Below, one piece after another: positions 9,325 through 17,179 of a DNA stretch of 64,000 bases; position 1 is the stretch's first letter, and each line of letters starts with the position of its first letter. Under the pieces are notes generated by a model. That model did no database searches. It was not told the origin of the DNA and saw only the letters and a program-made list of their open reading frames with translations. Position numbers and translations under genes: made by a program. This DNA comes from Streptomyces piniterrae (GTDB taxonomy: Bacteria; Actinomycetota; Actinomycetes; Streptomycetales; Streptomycetaceae), in NCBI RefSeq assembly GCF_005048155.1, contig NZ_SUMB01000003.1, positions 822,302-886,301 on the forward strand, written 5' to 3'.

Positions 9325-9365
9325 GGGGCGGTGCGCGGGGCTTCACAGCCTCCGCGCACCGCCCC
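9325..9365 (+). terminator. Terminator hairpin downstream of murA
   Basis: A perfect 14-bp inverted repeat, GGGGCGGTGCGCGG at 9325-9338 and its complement at 9352-9365, with a 13-nt loop, lies about 70 nt after the murA stop. There is no U-tract, which is common for Streptomyces terminators. Confidence 0.75.
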
Positions 9366-9411
9366 GCGGCCGTTCGGGCCCGGCGGCTCCCGCCGGCACG
9401 CGCACAGGAAA

Positions 9412-9442
9412 GGGCGGCCGCCCCCCAGGGGAGCGGCCGCCC
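9412..9442 (-). terminator. Terminator hairpin downstream of hup
   Basis: A perfect 10-bp stem, GGGCGGCCGC (9412-9421) against its complement (9433-9442), with an 11-nt loop, sits 21 nt beyond the hup stop. It could stop transcription from either side of this convergent pair. Confidence 0.7.
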
Positions 9443-9463
9443 GTCTACGTCACGCCGAGGGAC

Positions 9464-9745
9464 TTACTTGCCCTTGGCGGCTTCCTTGAGCTTGGAGCCC
9501 GCGGAGACCTTCACGCTGTAGCCGGCCGGGATCTGGATCGGGTCGCCGGTCTGCGGGTTCCGCGCGGTGCGAGCGGCACGGTGGGTGCGCTCGAAGGTCA
9601 GGAAGCCGGGGATGGTGACCTTCTCGTCGCCCTTCGCGACGATCTCGCCAACGGTCTCGGCGAGGGCGGCCAGAACGGCGTCGGCGTCCTTGCGGGTCAC
9701 CTCGGCGCGATCGGCCAGAGCGGCCACCAGCTCACTGCGGTTCAT
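9464..9745 (-). CDS. hup: HU family nucleoid-associated DNA-binding protein
   Basis: 93-residue histone-like protein of the short HU type, without the Lys/Ala-rich C-terminal tail of the second streptomycete HU (HupS). It begins MNRSELVAALADRAEVTRKD, and the DNA-binding arm region includes the family signature with GFLTFERTHRAARTARNPQTG. HU dimers bend and compact DNA without strong sequence preference. The ATG at 9743-9745 has GGGAG seven nucleotides upstream, so the longer open frame to 10006 is not used. By position next to murA and malic enzyme it corresponds, from memory, to HupA of S. coelicolor, the vegetative HU. Confidence 0.95.
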   Translation of the reverse strand: MNRSELVAALADRAEVTRKDADAVLAALAETVGEIVAKGDEKVTIPGFLTFERTHRAARTARNPQTGDPIQIPAGYSVKVSAGSKLKEAAKGK

Positions 9746-10063
9746 GTTTGTACTCCCGTGTTCTTCTTGCCAATGGGCGTGCCCTGCGGCGGACCGCATA
9801 TCAGGCACAGCGAAGCCGATGCTGCCAGGGCCCTCGGACAGTCCCCGGACCCGGGTCTGCTTACCAGACCCTCGCGCCCGAATACGCATCCTGCCCCTAC
9901 CTGCGGCGGTAAAGCCAATCCGGCGCCCTGGCGGGTCACACGAAAAGCGCCACTGCCTCGTAGTGGCGACCCTCCGCTCCGTACCGGACCCACAGGTGGC
10001 GGCCATTGCTCACCGCCAGCCTATGGGGGCCTTGAGGACCGCGTGTCTCGCGACGCGCCGTAC
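9746..10063. promoter_or_regulatory. hup upstream region with a 7-bp hairpin
   Basis: 318 bp between the hup start and the malic enzyme stop. It contains a perfect inverted repeat, GGGTCTG (9853-9859) and CAGACCC (9865-9871), separated by 5 nt, about 110 nt upstream of the hup ATG. This may be a regulator site or a weak terminator for the malic enzyme transcript that runs toward it. The rest must hold the hup promoter, which I cannot pinpoint. Confidence 0.4.
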
Positions 10064-11497
10064 TCAGAGCGCCGTGGCAGCCGTCACATTGGGGTCCGCG
10101 GCCTTCGCCGCGTCCCGCACCGCACCGGCCACCGCGCCCGCGACCTTGTCGTTGAACACGCTGGGGATGATGTAGTTCGGGTTGAGCTCGTCGTCGTGCA
10201 CGACGTCCGCGAGCGCGCCGGCAGCAGCCAGCATCATCTCGGTGTTCACCGTACGGGACTGGGCGTCGAGGAGGCCGCGGAAGACGCCGGGGAACACCAG
10301 GACGTTGTTGATCTGGTTCGGGAAGTCGGAGCGGCCGGTGGCCACGACGGCGGCGGTCTGCCGGGCGATGGCCGGGTCGACCTCCGGGTCCGGGTTGGCG
10401 AGTGCGAACACGATCGCGCCCTGCGCCATCTTCGCCACGTCGTCGCCGTCCAGGACGTTGGGCGCCGAGACGCCGATGAAGACGTCCGCGCCGACCACGG
10501 CCTCCTTGAGGGTGCCGGTGACGCCCTCGGGGTTGGTGTTGTCGGCGATCCAGCGCAGCGGCGAATCCGGGTCGGCGTCGACCAGGTCGGTGCGGCCCGC
10601 GTGCACCACACCGTGGATGTCGGCGACGACGGCGTGCCGGACGCCCGCCGCGATCAGCAGCTTGAGGATGGCGGTGCCCGCGGCGCCGGCGCCGGACATC
10701 ACGACCCGGACGTCCTCGATCTTCTTGCCGACGACCCGCAGCGCGTTGGTCAGGGCGGCGAGGACGACGATGGCGGTGCCGTGCTGGTCGTCGTGGAAGA
10801 CGGGGATGTCCAGGGCCTCGCGCAGCCGGGCCTCGATCTCGAAGCAGCGGGGCGCGGAGATGTCCTCCAGGTTGATGCCCGCGAAGCCCGGGGCGATGGC
10901 CTTGACGATCTCCACGATGGCGTCGGAGTCCTGGGTGTCCAGGCACAGCGGCCAGGCGTCGATGCCGGCGAAGCGCTTGAAGAGGGCCGCCTTGCCCTCC
11001 ATGACGGGCAGCGCGGCCTTGGGACCGATGTTGCCGAGGCCCAGCACCGCCGAGCCGTCCGTGACGACCGCGACGCTGTTGCGCTTGATGGTCAGGCTGC
11101 GGGCGTCCTCGGGATTGTCGGCGATGGCCTGGCAGACGCGGGCGACGCCCGGGGTGTAGAGCATCGACAGGTCGTCGCGGTTGCGGATGGGATGCTTCGA
11201 CGTCATCTCGATCTTGCCGCCGAGGTGCATCAGGAACGTACGGTCCGAGACCTTGCCGAGGGAGACGCCCTCGATGCCGCGCAGCTCCTCGACGATCTCC
11301 TCGGCGTGCGCGGTGGACGTCGCGGCGATGGTGACGTCGATCCGGAGTTTCTCGTGGCCGGACGCGGTCACGTCGAGGCCGGTGACCGACCCGCCGGAGG
11401 ACTCCACGGCCGTGGTGAGCTGGCTGACCGCGGTCCCGCTGGCCGGGACCTCCAGCCGAACCGTCATCGAGTACGAGACGCTGGGCGCCGTTGCCAT
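10064..11497 (-). CDS. NAD-type malic enzyme with N-terminal ACT domain
   Basis: 477-residue malate oxidoreductase (decarboxylating), converting malate to pyruvate and CO2. Residues about 7-85 form an ACT-like regulatory domain (MTVRLEVPASGTAVSQLTTA). The malic domain follows with LSMLYTPGVARVCQAIADNP, the KRNSVAVVTDGSAVLGLGNIG motif and the metal-binding block PVFHDDQHGTAIVVLAAL. A Rossmann loop, SGAGAAGTAILKLLIAAG, begins the cofactor domain. From memory, the S. coelicolor gene at this place (SCO2951) was characterised as the NAD-dependent isozyme; cofactor preference here is inferred from that. A long leader with a hairpin and possible structured RNA lies upstream. Confidence 0.93.
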   Translation of the reverse strand: MATAPSVSYSMTVRLEVPASGTAVSQLTTAVESSGGSVTGLDVTASGHEKLRIDVTIAATSTAHAEEIVEELRGIEGVSLGKVSDRTFLMHLGGKIEMTSKHPIRNRDDLSMLYTPGVARVCQAIADNPEDARSLTIKRNSVAVVTDGSAVLGLGNIGPKAALPVMEGKAALFKRFAGIDAWPLCLDTQDSDAIVEIVKAIAPGFAGINLEDISAPRCFEIEARLREALDIPVFHDDQHGTAIVVLAALTNALRVVGKKIEDVRVVMSGAGAAGTAILKLLIAAGVRHAVVADIHGVVHAGRTDLVDADPDSPLRWIADNTNPEGVTGTLKEAVVGADVFIGVSAPNVLDGDDVAKMAQGAIVFALANPDPEVDPAIARQTAAVVATGRSDFPNQINNVLVFPGVFRGLLDAQSRTVNTEMMLAAAGALADVVHDDELNPNYIIPSVFNDKVAGAVAGAVRDAAKAADPNVTAATAL

Positions 11498-11663
11498 GGC
11501 CGACTTCCTCTGCTTTTACCGGGTCGCTGGAATTTTGCCGTCCGATCGTCGCACCTACCGCGGAGTACGCGGTAGCCGCCCCGTATTGCGAACGTTTTGT
11601 TCACGGAGACGGGCACGTTCGGAAAACAACTTCCACCATACGAGAAGCTCCTGGCGCAACAAA

Positions 11664-11697
11664 AGAGGTCCACGTCACCGGAGTGACGTGGACCTCT
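11664..11697 (-). terminator. Strong intrinsic terminator between the helicase and malic enzyme genes
   Basis: A perfect 15-bp stem (AGAGGTCCACGTCAC at 11664-11678 and its complement at 11683-11697) with a 4-nt loop. On the minus strand it is followed by TTTT, the classical orientation for stopping minus-strand transcripts. It lies 250 nt after the helicase stop and 167 nt before malic enzyme, so it may end the helicase mRNA, a small RNA, or an attenuated malic enzyme leader. Confidence 0.85.
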
Positions 11698-11862
11698 CAT
11701 ACAGTCAGCGGCACCGACCCGCCATGCTCGCCTCGCGGCAAGTGGTCGCTCGTAGCGACGATGGTTGGGCCCGGGGGCTTGGATCGAGCCGGTGCCGTCA
11801 CCAAGGCTAACAAACCATCCCCGGAAGGGAATCCCGTCCCGGGGAGCCGGTTTCCAAACCCC
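11698..11862 (-). ncRNA. Candidate structured RNA or leader upstream of malic enzyme
   Basis: The segment can fold with a closing 10-bp helix between 11853-11862 and 11774-11783. On the minus strand this helix has one G-U wobble; on the plus strand the same position is an A-C mismatch, which favours a minus-strand RNA. Inside it CCCCGG (minus reading, complementary to 11839-11844) pairs with CCGGGG (11819-11824) around a smaller GGGA/TCCC hairpin. The intrinsic terminator at 11664-11697 follows, giving a transcript of roughly 200 nt. It matches no riboswitch consensus I know. I recall a small RNA called scr2952 reported at the equivalent S. coelicolor position, but cannot verify this. Alternatively it is simply a structured helicase 3'-UTR. 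Confidence 0.45.
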
Positions 11863-11945
11863 TCGTACGGCGGCGACCATACGGCCCAGACCGCCCAGAC
11901 CGCCCAGTTGTCCGGACCGCCCGGCCGCGCCAGGACCCCGGCGCC

Positions 11946-14528
11946 TCAGTCGCGCAGCAGGTCCGGCACCCCGTCCGCGTCCGGCTCGTCGCGCCCGGTG
12001 GACAGCACCGTCAGCTGCTGGGTGGCCCGGGTCAGCGCCACATACAGCACCCGCAGCCCGGCCGGCGACTCGTCGGCGATCTCCGCCGGGGAGACGACCA
12101 GCGTCGCGTCGTACTCCAGCCCCTTCGCCTCCAGAGAGCCCAGCGCCACCACCCGGTCCCCGAGCCCGGCCAGCCAACTACGGGCCTGCTCACGGCGGTT
12201 CATGGCGACCACGACACCGACCGTGCCGTCCACCTCGCCCAGCAGCCGCTCGGCCGCCGCCACCGTCGCCTTGGCCAGCTCCGCGTCGTCCACAGACCTG
12301 GTCCCGGCCCCGGTCCCGGCCCCGGCGCCGGCGCCGTCCACGGCGACCGTGAACCGCGGCTCCAGTCCCGTCGAACGGACCGCCTTCGGCGACGCCATCC
12401 CGGGCATCGCCAGCGCCAGCACCCGGGACGCCAGCTCGGCGATCTCCGCCGGGTTGCGGTAGTTCACGGTCAGCGTGAAGCGGCGGCGCGGCCGCGCGCC
12501 GAGCGCCTCGTCGCGGGCGACCGCCGCCTCGTCCGGGTCCGACCACGAGGACTGCGCCGGGTCGCCGACCACGGTCCAGGTGGCGTGCCGGCCGCGCCGG
12601 CCGACCATCCGCCACTGCATCGGCGTCAGATCCTGCGCCTCGTCGACGATGACATGGGCGTAGTCGGTACGTTCCTCCTCCAGCCGCTCCCGCCGGCCAC
12701 GGCCACCGGAGTTACGGTCCGCGAAGGTCGACAGCTCCTCCAGGCCCGTCAACTGGTCCAGCGGGTCGACCTCCCGCTGCTTCGCCGGCCGCATCGGCGC
12801 ACCGAGGATCAACTGGAGCTCGTCCAGCAGCGCGACATCGTGCACGGACAGCGGACCGTGCCCCTCGGCGTCCAGCCGCCGCAGCGAACGGGCGAGTTGG
12901 CGCACCTCACGCGGGTTGAGGACACGCCGCGCCCAACGCCCCAGCACCCGCTCGTCGGACATCGCGGCCAGCACCCCGCGCGGAGTGAGCTCCGGCCACC
13001 AGGCGTCCAGGAACTCCTGGAAATCGGACTCGGTGGTGATGTCCTCGTCGAAGCCCTGGCGGGCCTCGGCGGCCAGCTCGGGATCCGTGTAGCGGCGGGC
13101 GGCACCCGACTTGGCCCACAGGGCGTCGAGGATCAGCCGGCGGGCGCGCGGGCGCAGCAGATTGACCGGTGCGGTCCCGCCGAGCGCGGACTGCCGGATG
13201 GCGCGCAGCTCGTCGGCGTGCAGCTCGATCCGGCCGCCGAACGCGACGACGCGCAGGCGGGACGGCGGGCTCACGGCGGGTGCGGTCGGCAGGGCGGGGC
13301 CCGGTCCGGGGCGCGGGGCTCTGGACCGCCGTCTGCGACCGCCGCCGGCCGCGCCCCGCTCGGCGTCGTCCCCGGCCGTCTCGAAGAGGTCCTCCAGGGA
13401 CAGCTGGGCGTTCTCGCCGCCCGTGCCCACACCGTTCCCGTCGTGCTCCGGCGCCGCGCCCGCCCCCGGCACCGCCAGTTCCAGCGCCCCGCGGGCCGCC
13501 TTGCGCAGCAGCTTCTGCATCCGGCTGGAGCCCTTGATCCGGGACACCTCCGGAGGGTCGTACGCGGTCGCCTCGGCCCCGTCCACCAGCGAGCCGAGCG
13601 CCCGGATGGCGACCTGGCCCTCCTCGCCGAGGGACGGCAGGACGCCTTCGGTGTACGCGACCAGCAGCGGCGTCGGGGAGACGATGAGGATGCCGCCCGC
13701 GTAGCGGCGCCGGTCCTGGTAGAGGAGGTAGGCGGCACGGTGCAGCGCCACGGCGGTCTTGCCCGTACCGGGACCGCCCTCGACCTCCGTGACGGACGCG
13801 GCGGGCGCCCTGATCACCATGTCCTGCTCGGCCTGGATGGAGGCCACGATGTCCCGCATGGTGTGGCTGCGGGCCCGGCCGAGCGCGGCCATCAGCGCGC
13901 CGTCACCGATCGCCGGCAGCTCCGCGCCGTCCAGCGTCGCGGTGATCTCCGGGCGCATCAGATCGTCCTCGACGCCCAGCACCCTGCGGCCCTTGGAGCG
14001 GATGACGCGGCGGCGGACGACCCGGCCCGGGGCGACCGGGGTGGCGCGGTAGAAGGGCGCGGCGGCCGGCGCCCGCCAGTCGATGACCAGCGGCGAGTAG
14101 TCCGCGTCGAGGACTCCGAGGCGGCCGATGTGCAGCGTCTCGGCGATCTCGGCGCGGTTGTTCTCGATCGCGCCGTCGGCGGGCTCGACGGAGGTGTAGG
14201 CGCCGTCCGGGCCCTTCTGGCCGTCCTTGCCCAGGAGCAGGTCGACCCGGCCGAAGAGGAAGTCCTCGTACTCGGAATTCAGGCGATGGAGATGCATGCC
14301 GGCCTGGAAGACCTGGGCGTCCCGCTCGGCGAGCGCGCCGGGCGTGCCGACCTGGCCGCGCTTGGCGGCGTCGTCCATCAGGAACTCGGCCTCGTGGATC
14401 TTCTCCTCGAGGCGCCGGTAGACGCGGTCCAGGTGCGTCTGCTCGGCCTCGATCTCGCGGTCGCGAACGGACTCCCCGGTGGTGTCCGGTGTGTGATCCG
14501 GTGCGTGCGTGGCGTTCTGCGCGGCCAC
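11946..14528 (-). CDS. HelD-like superfamily 1 helicase/ATPase
   Basis: 860-residue UvrD/Rep-type ATPase of the HelD group, which binds RNA polymerase and helps release stalled or rifampicin-bound complexes. The N-terminal region (about 20-110) is predicted coiled coil (EIEAEQTHLDRVYRRLEEKI), typical of HelD. Walker A is EGGPGTGKTAVALHRAAYLLY; later motifs are HVIVDEAQDLTPMQWRMV, TVVGDPAQSSW, TLTVNYRNPAEIAE, EAKGLEYDATLVVSPAE and LYVALTRATQQLTVLS. A Gly/Arg/Pro-rich insertion near residues 370-420 makes it about 100 residues longer than typical HelD. No rifampicin-associated palindrome is obvious upstream. The ATG at 14528 starts the frame; whether it has RNA-polymerase or DNA-repair duties cannot be decided from sequence alone. 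Confidence 0.85.
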   Translation of the reverse strand: MAAQNATHAPDHTPDTTGESVRDREIEAEQTHLDRVYRRLEEKIHEAEFLMDDAAKRGQVGTPGALAERDAQVFQAGMHLHRLNSEYEDFLFGRVDLLLGKDGQKGPDGAYTSVEPADGAIENNRAEIAETLHIGRLGVLDADYSPLVIDWRAPAAAPFYRATPVAPGRVVRRRVIRSKGRRVLGVEDDLMRPEITATLDGAELPAIGDGALMAALGRARSHTMRDIVASIQAEQDMVIRAPAASVTEVEGGPGTGKTAVALHRAAYLLYQDRRRYAGGILIVSPTPLLVAYTEGVLPSLGEEGQVAIRALGSLVDGAEATAYDPPEVSRIKGSSRMQKLLRKAARGALELAVPGAGAAPEHDGNGVGTGGENAQLSLEDLFETAGDDAERGAAGGGRRRRSRAPRPGPGPALPTAPAVSPPSRLRVVAFGGRIELHADELRAIRQSALGGTAPVNLLRPRARRLILDALWAKSGAARRYTDPELAAEARQGFDEDITTESDFQEFLDAWWPELTPRGVLAAMSDERVLGRWARRVLNPREVRQLARSLRRLDAEGHGPLSVHDVALLDELQLILGAPMRPAKQREVDPLDQLTGLEELSTFADRNSGGRGRRERLEEERTDYAHVIVDEAQDLTPMQWRMVGRRGRHATWTVVGDPAQSSWSDPDEAAVARDEALGARPRRRFTLTVNYRNPAEIAELASRVLALAMPGMASPKAVRSTGLEPRFTVAVDGAGAGAGTGAGTRSVDDAELAKATVAAAERLLGEVDGTVGVVVAMNRREQARSWLAGLGDRVVALGSLEAKGLEYDATLVVSPAEIADESPAGLRVLYVALTRATQQLTVLSTGRDEPDADGVPDLLRD

Positions 14529-14737
14529 CCAGGCCCCCTTCTGCTGTGCGTAGGGCAGCCGTCAACCGTACGCGAACCGGCCACCGCGCGCACCTGGCTA
14601 AAGGGACAAATTTGGGCGTGTTCGGTCGGATGTTGACGCGGGCGCGGCGCGAAACCCGACCGGATGGGCACCCGGGACCGTCCCGGCCGGCCCGGCGGAT
14701 CAGCCGACCGGCCGACCGGCCCGCACGGTCCGCCCTC

Positions 14738-14779
14738 GGTCCGCCCTCACACCCGCACGGTCCGCCCTCACACCCGCAC
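14738..14779. repeat. Two perfect 21-bp tandem copies overlapping the anti-sigma gene end
   Basis: GGTCCGCCCTCACACCCGCA plus C occurs at 14738-14758 and again at 14759-14779, preceded by a partial third copy from 14721. The second copy contains the stop codon and last four codons of the anti-sigma gene, so the tandem lies across its 3' end. Confidence 0.8.
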
Positions 14780-15511
14780 CGTCGCCAGCCGCCTGCCCTC
14801 CAGCGTGCGGACCTCGAAGCGGTCGATGTCACCGCGATTGAGGGCCGCGCCACCCGTGGCGTACAGCGGCTCCCGGTTCCACTTCGCGGTGCTGCCCTTG
14901 ATGCCGTAGCCGCCCTCGGGGACCGCCCAAGTGGTGACCGCCTCCTGCCGCCCGTCCTTGCCCACCGCGACGAGATCGCAGGTCAGCGGCCCTTTGACGT
15001 TGGCGAGCTGGAGGACGACCTGAGTGCCCCAGGTCTTGGACGCCATGGACACGCCCGCCGCGACCTTGGTGACCGGGTCGACGGACGCCACCTTCTCGCC
15101 CTGGTCGAACTGCGCGCGGGCGGCGTTCGCCAGCGGCGGCGTGACGTCGCCCCCGGCACGGTCCGTCGTCAGGGCGACCGCGGCGAGCGGCCCGCCGATG
15201 ATCAGTACGGCCGCCGCGGCCACCAGATACAGCCGGCGCCGGCCACGGGCGCGGCGGGTCGCGGCGACCTCGCCCAGCAGCCCGTCCAGCAGACCGGGCC
15301 CGGGGACCGCGGTGAGGGTCTGCGGCGTCGGGGCGGACTCCTTGAACTCGGCGAGCAGCGGCGCCAGCCCCATCAGCTCTTCGAGTTCGGCTGCGCACCG
15401 GTCGCACCCGGCGAGATGCGCCTCGAACCGTTCGGCGTCGACGGCGTCCAGGACGCCCAGCGCGTACGCGCCGACGTCACTGTGCCGGTCCGGCTGCGTG
15501 GGCGGGATCAC
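14768..15511 (-). CDS. Zinc-binding membrane anti-sigma factor
   Basis: 247-residue anti-sigma factor of the ZAS (zf-HC2) type. His32-x3-Cys36-x2-Cys39 (HLAGCDRC) forms the anti-sigma zinc motif. A single hydrophobic segment at about 94-115 (LYLVAAAAVLIIGGPLAAVAL) spans the membrane and is followed by an extracytoplasmic domain of about 130 residues resembling the RskA-type C-terminal domain. It would hold the partner sigma factor inactive at the membrane until a signal triggers release, probably by proteolysis. Its ATG overlaps the sigma factor stop by 4 nt (15508-15511), so the two are translated together. By synteny it corresponds, from memory, to RsuA of S. coelicolor. Confidence 0.9.
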   Translation of the reverse strand: MIPPTQPDRHSDVGAYALGVLDAVDAERFEAHLAGCDRCAAELEELMGLAPLLAEFKESAPTPQTLTAVPGPGLLDGLLGEVAATRRARGRRRLYLVAAAAVLIIGGPLAAVALTTDRAGGDVTPPLANAARAQFDQGEKVASVDPVTKVAAGVSMASKTWGTQVVLQLANVKGPLTCDLVAVGKDGRQEAVTTWAVPEGGYGIKGSTAKWNREPLYATGGAALNRGDIDRFEVRTLEGRRLATVRV

Positions 15512-16029
15512 TCCGTCACTCCTCGTTCTTCAAGGGAGAGCCTCAGGGAACGCAGCGCGTAGAAGACCCTGGACCGCACGGTCCCGGCCGGTACGCGCAG
15601 CACCTCCGCCGCCTCGCTGACCGTACGCTCCTTGAAGTACGTCTCGACGAGGGCCTCTCGGTGGGCCTGGCTCAGATCACCCAGCGCCTCCGAGATCGTC
15701 ATCAGGCGCAGCGCCCGATCGATGACATCGGCGGCGGGCATCGTCTCCAGGGGTGTCGGATCGACCTCTTGGGGCCGGGCCTTGCGGCTGCGGTGACCGT
15801 CGATGACGATCCGTCGGGCGACGGTCACCAGCCATGGCCGGATCGAGCCGGTCGCGCGCTGCAACTGGTCGGCGTTACGCCAGGCCCGCACCAGCGTCTC
15901 CTGCACCACGTCCTCCGCACGGTGCCGGTCGCCCGCCACCAGCCGCAGGACGAAGGCGAGTAGCGGTCCCGCGTGGTCGTCGTAGAGGGCTCGCATGAGC
16001 TCCTCGTCAGGTGTCGTCCTGTCTGCCAC
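15508..16029 (-). CDS. sigU: ECF sigma factor, probable SigU orthologue
   Basis: 173-residue group IV sigma factor. Region 2 is seen in LLAFVLRLVAGDRHRAEDVVQETLVRAWR, including the -10-recognising helix, and region 4 in EALGDLSQAHREALVETYFKERTVSEAAEVL followed by the helix-turn-helix VPAGTVRSRVFYALRSL. I chose the GTG at 16029 because AAGGA lies seven nucleotides upstream; the frame stays open to 16077. It is followed, with a 4-nt overlap, by its membrane anti-sigma factor. In S. coelicolor the sigma gene at this chromosomal position is, from memory, sigU (SCO2954), whose unrestrained activity blocks aerial development. The name rests on synteny and is less certain than the family. Confidence 0.8.
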   Translation of the reverse strand: MADRTTPDEELMRALYDDHAGPLLAFVLRLVAGDRHRAEDVVQETLVRAWRNADQLQRATGSIRPWLVTVARRIVIDGHRSRKARPQEVDPTPLETMPAADVIDRALRLMTISEALGDLSQAHREALVETYFKERTVSEAAEVLRVPAGTVRSRVFYALRSLRLSLEERGVTE

Positions 16030-16209
16030 CCCGGCATCCTTGCGCACTCCAACTCCCGGGTCGATAGCGCGGATCACCGGTGCGCGCCCGGGATCATGCC
16101 ATGAATCGGACTTGTACGGACCCGCGGCGGCGACTGTCTTGGGGGGCAGTCGGGGGGAAACCGCCGCGGGTCCGTGCGATGAGGAATACGGGCGGGACGG
16201 GCGGCGCGT

Positions 16210-16950
16210 TCAGGGTCCGGCGAAGAATTTCGCGGCGGGCGGGGAAGCGGGGGCGGAGGGAGCGGTGAGGGAGGAAGCGGGGGCGGAGGAGGACGGGGCA
16301 GGAGAAGCCGGGGCGGAGGCGGACGGGGCGGAGGAAGCCGGGGAAGGGGAACCGGTCGCGGCGGCCCCGCCCTCGCCCCGCTCCATCGTCCGCCGCCGGT
16401 GCCGCGCCACCCGCTCCCGGTTGCCGCACACCTCGCTGGAGCACCAACGGCGGCGCCGGCCGCGGGAGGTGTCCAGATAGACCCGCGAGCAGCTCTCGCC
16501 CTCGCACTGCCGCAGCTGCCCGCGCGCCTCCGCGTCGGTGAGCAGCGCGACGGCGTCCCGCGCCACCGCGGCCAGCAGCCCCGCACAGTCCGGCAGGCCG
16601 GTGAACTCGCAGGTCAGGGCGCCGTCCGTCGCCCGTACGGCCCGCACGGCGGGCGGGTCACCGGCCTCGGCGGTAGCGTTGAGCAGCGTCAGGTCGGCGT
16701 CGGCCGCCCGGCCCCGGAGTTCGTCGTGCACCACACGGCGCAACAGGCCGCGCAGCGCGCGGAAGCGGGTGACCCAGCCGCCGTCGACGCCGTCCAGCGG
16801 GGCGCCGTGCGGCACCACCCCCGCGCCGACCAGCCAGGCCGTCAGGTCCTCGGGTCGGGTGAGCCGTTCGGCGGGCGTGCCGTCGGTCGTGGCCACCAGA
16901 TCCAGGCAGATCCGCCCGCAGTCGAACCGCAGGTCGTGAGGCGCCGCCAT
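16210..16950 (-). CDS. ABATE/CGNR zinc-finger transcriptional regulator
   Basis: 246-residue regulator. Residues about 8-140 are the ABATE-type ligand-binding region (LRFDCGRICLDLVATTDG at the start). The C-terminal CGNR zinc finger has Cys149, Cys154, Cys170 and Cys175, with CGNRERVARHRRR ending the fold and presumed to contact DNA. After about residue 195 the protein runs into an Ala/Ser/Pro-rich low-complexity tail of about 50 residues. The ATG at 16948-16950 has AAGGAG 10 nt upstream; the longer open frame to 17295 would read through the operator-like repeats and is rejected. It is divergent from a methyltransferase gene, and the repeats between them are a likely autoregulatory site. Confidence 0.88.
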   Translation of the reverse strand: MAAPHDLRFDCGRICLDLVATTDGTPAERLTRPEDLTAWLVGAGVVPHGAPLDGVDGGWVTRFRALRGLLRRVVHDELRGRAADADLTLLNATAEAGDPPAVRAVRATDGALTCEFTGLPDCAGLLAAVARDAVALLTDAEARGQLRQCEGESCSRVYLDTSRGRRRRWCSSEVCGNRERVARHRRRTMERGEGGAAATGSPSPASSAPSASAPASPAPSSSAPASSLTAPSAPASPPAAKFFAGP

Positions 16951-17079
16951 GTGCCCGTCACTCCTTAGCGAACAAACGCGTGTGCCCCCAGAGTGCCCCG
17001 CGCATGAGCCGCCCGGAACCCTCCGTGGCCGGTACCCGCCGGAGAAAACCGAGGTAGACACCCGGAGTAGACGCAGCAT

Positions 17080-17154
17080 GTATACAGTGCATGCATAGCC
17101 ATGATCCGCGCCTCGTGCACAGTGCGCACGACCCCTGCCGTGCGCACTGTGCAC
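17080..17154. promoter_or_regulatory. Three-copy palindromic motif between the CGNR regulator and methyltransferase
   Basis: A perfect 16-bp inverted repeat, GTGCACAGTGCGCACG at 17115-17130 and its complement at 17139-17154, is separated by 8 bp. A third related copy, GTATACAGTGCATGC, lies at 17080-17094 in the same orientation as the first arm. Each copy is itself nearly palindromic. The block is 25 bp upstream of the methyltransferase ATG and about 130 bp upstream of the CGNR gene, fitting an operator set for the adjacent regulator. A transcribed hairpin is the alternative. Confidence 0.65.
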
Positions 17155-17179
17155 AAGCCCTCCCAGCCGAAGGTCCGCC

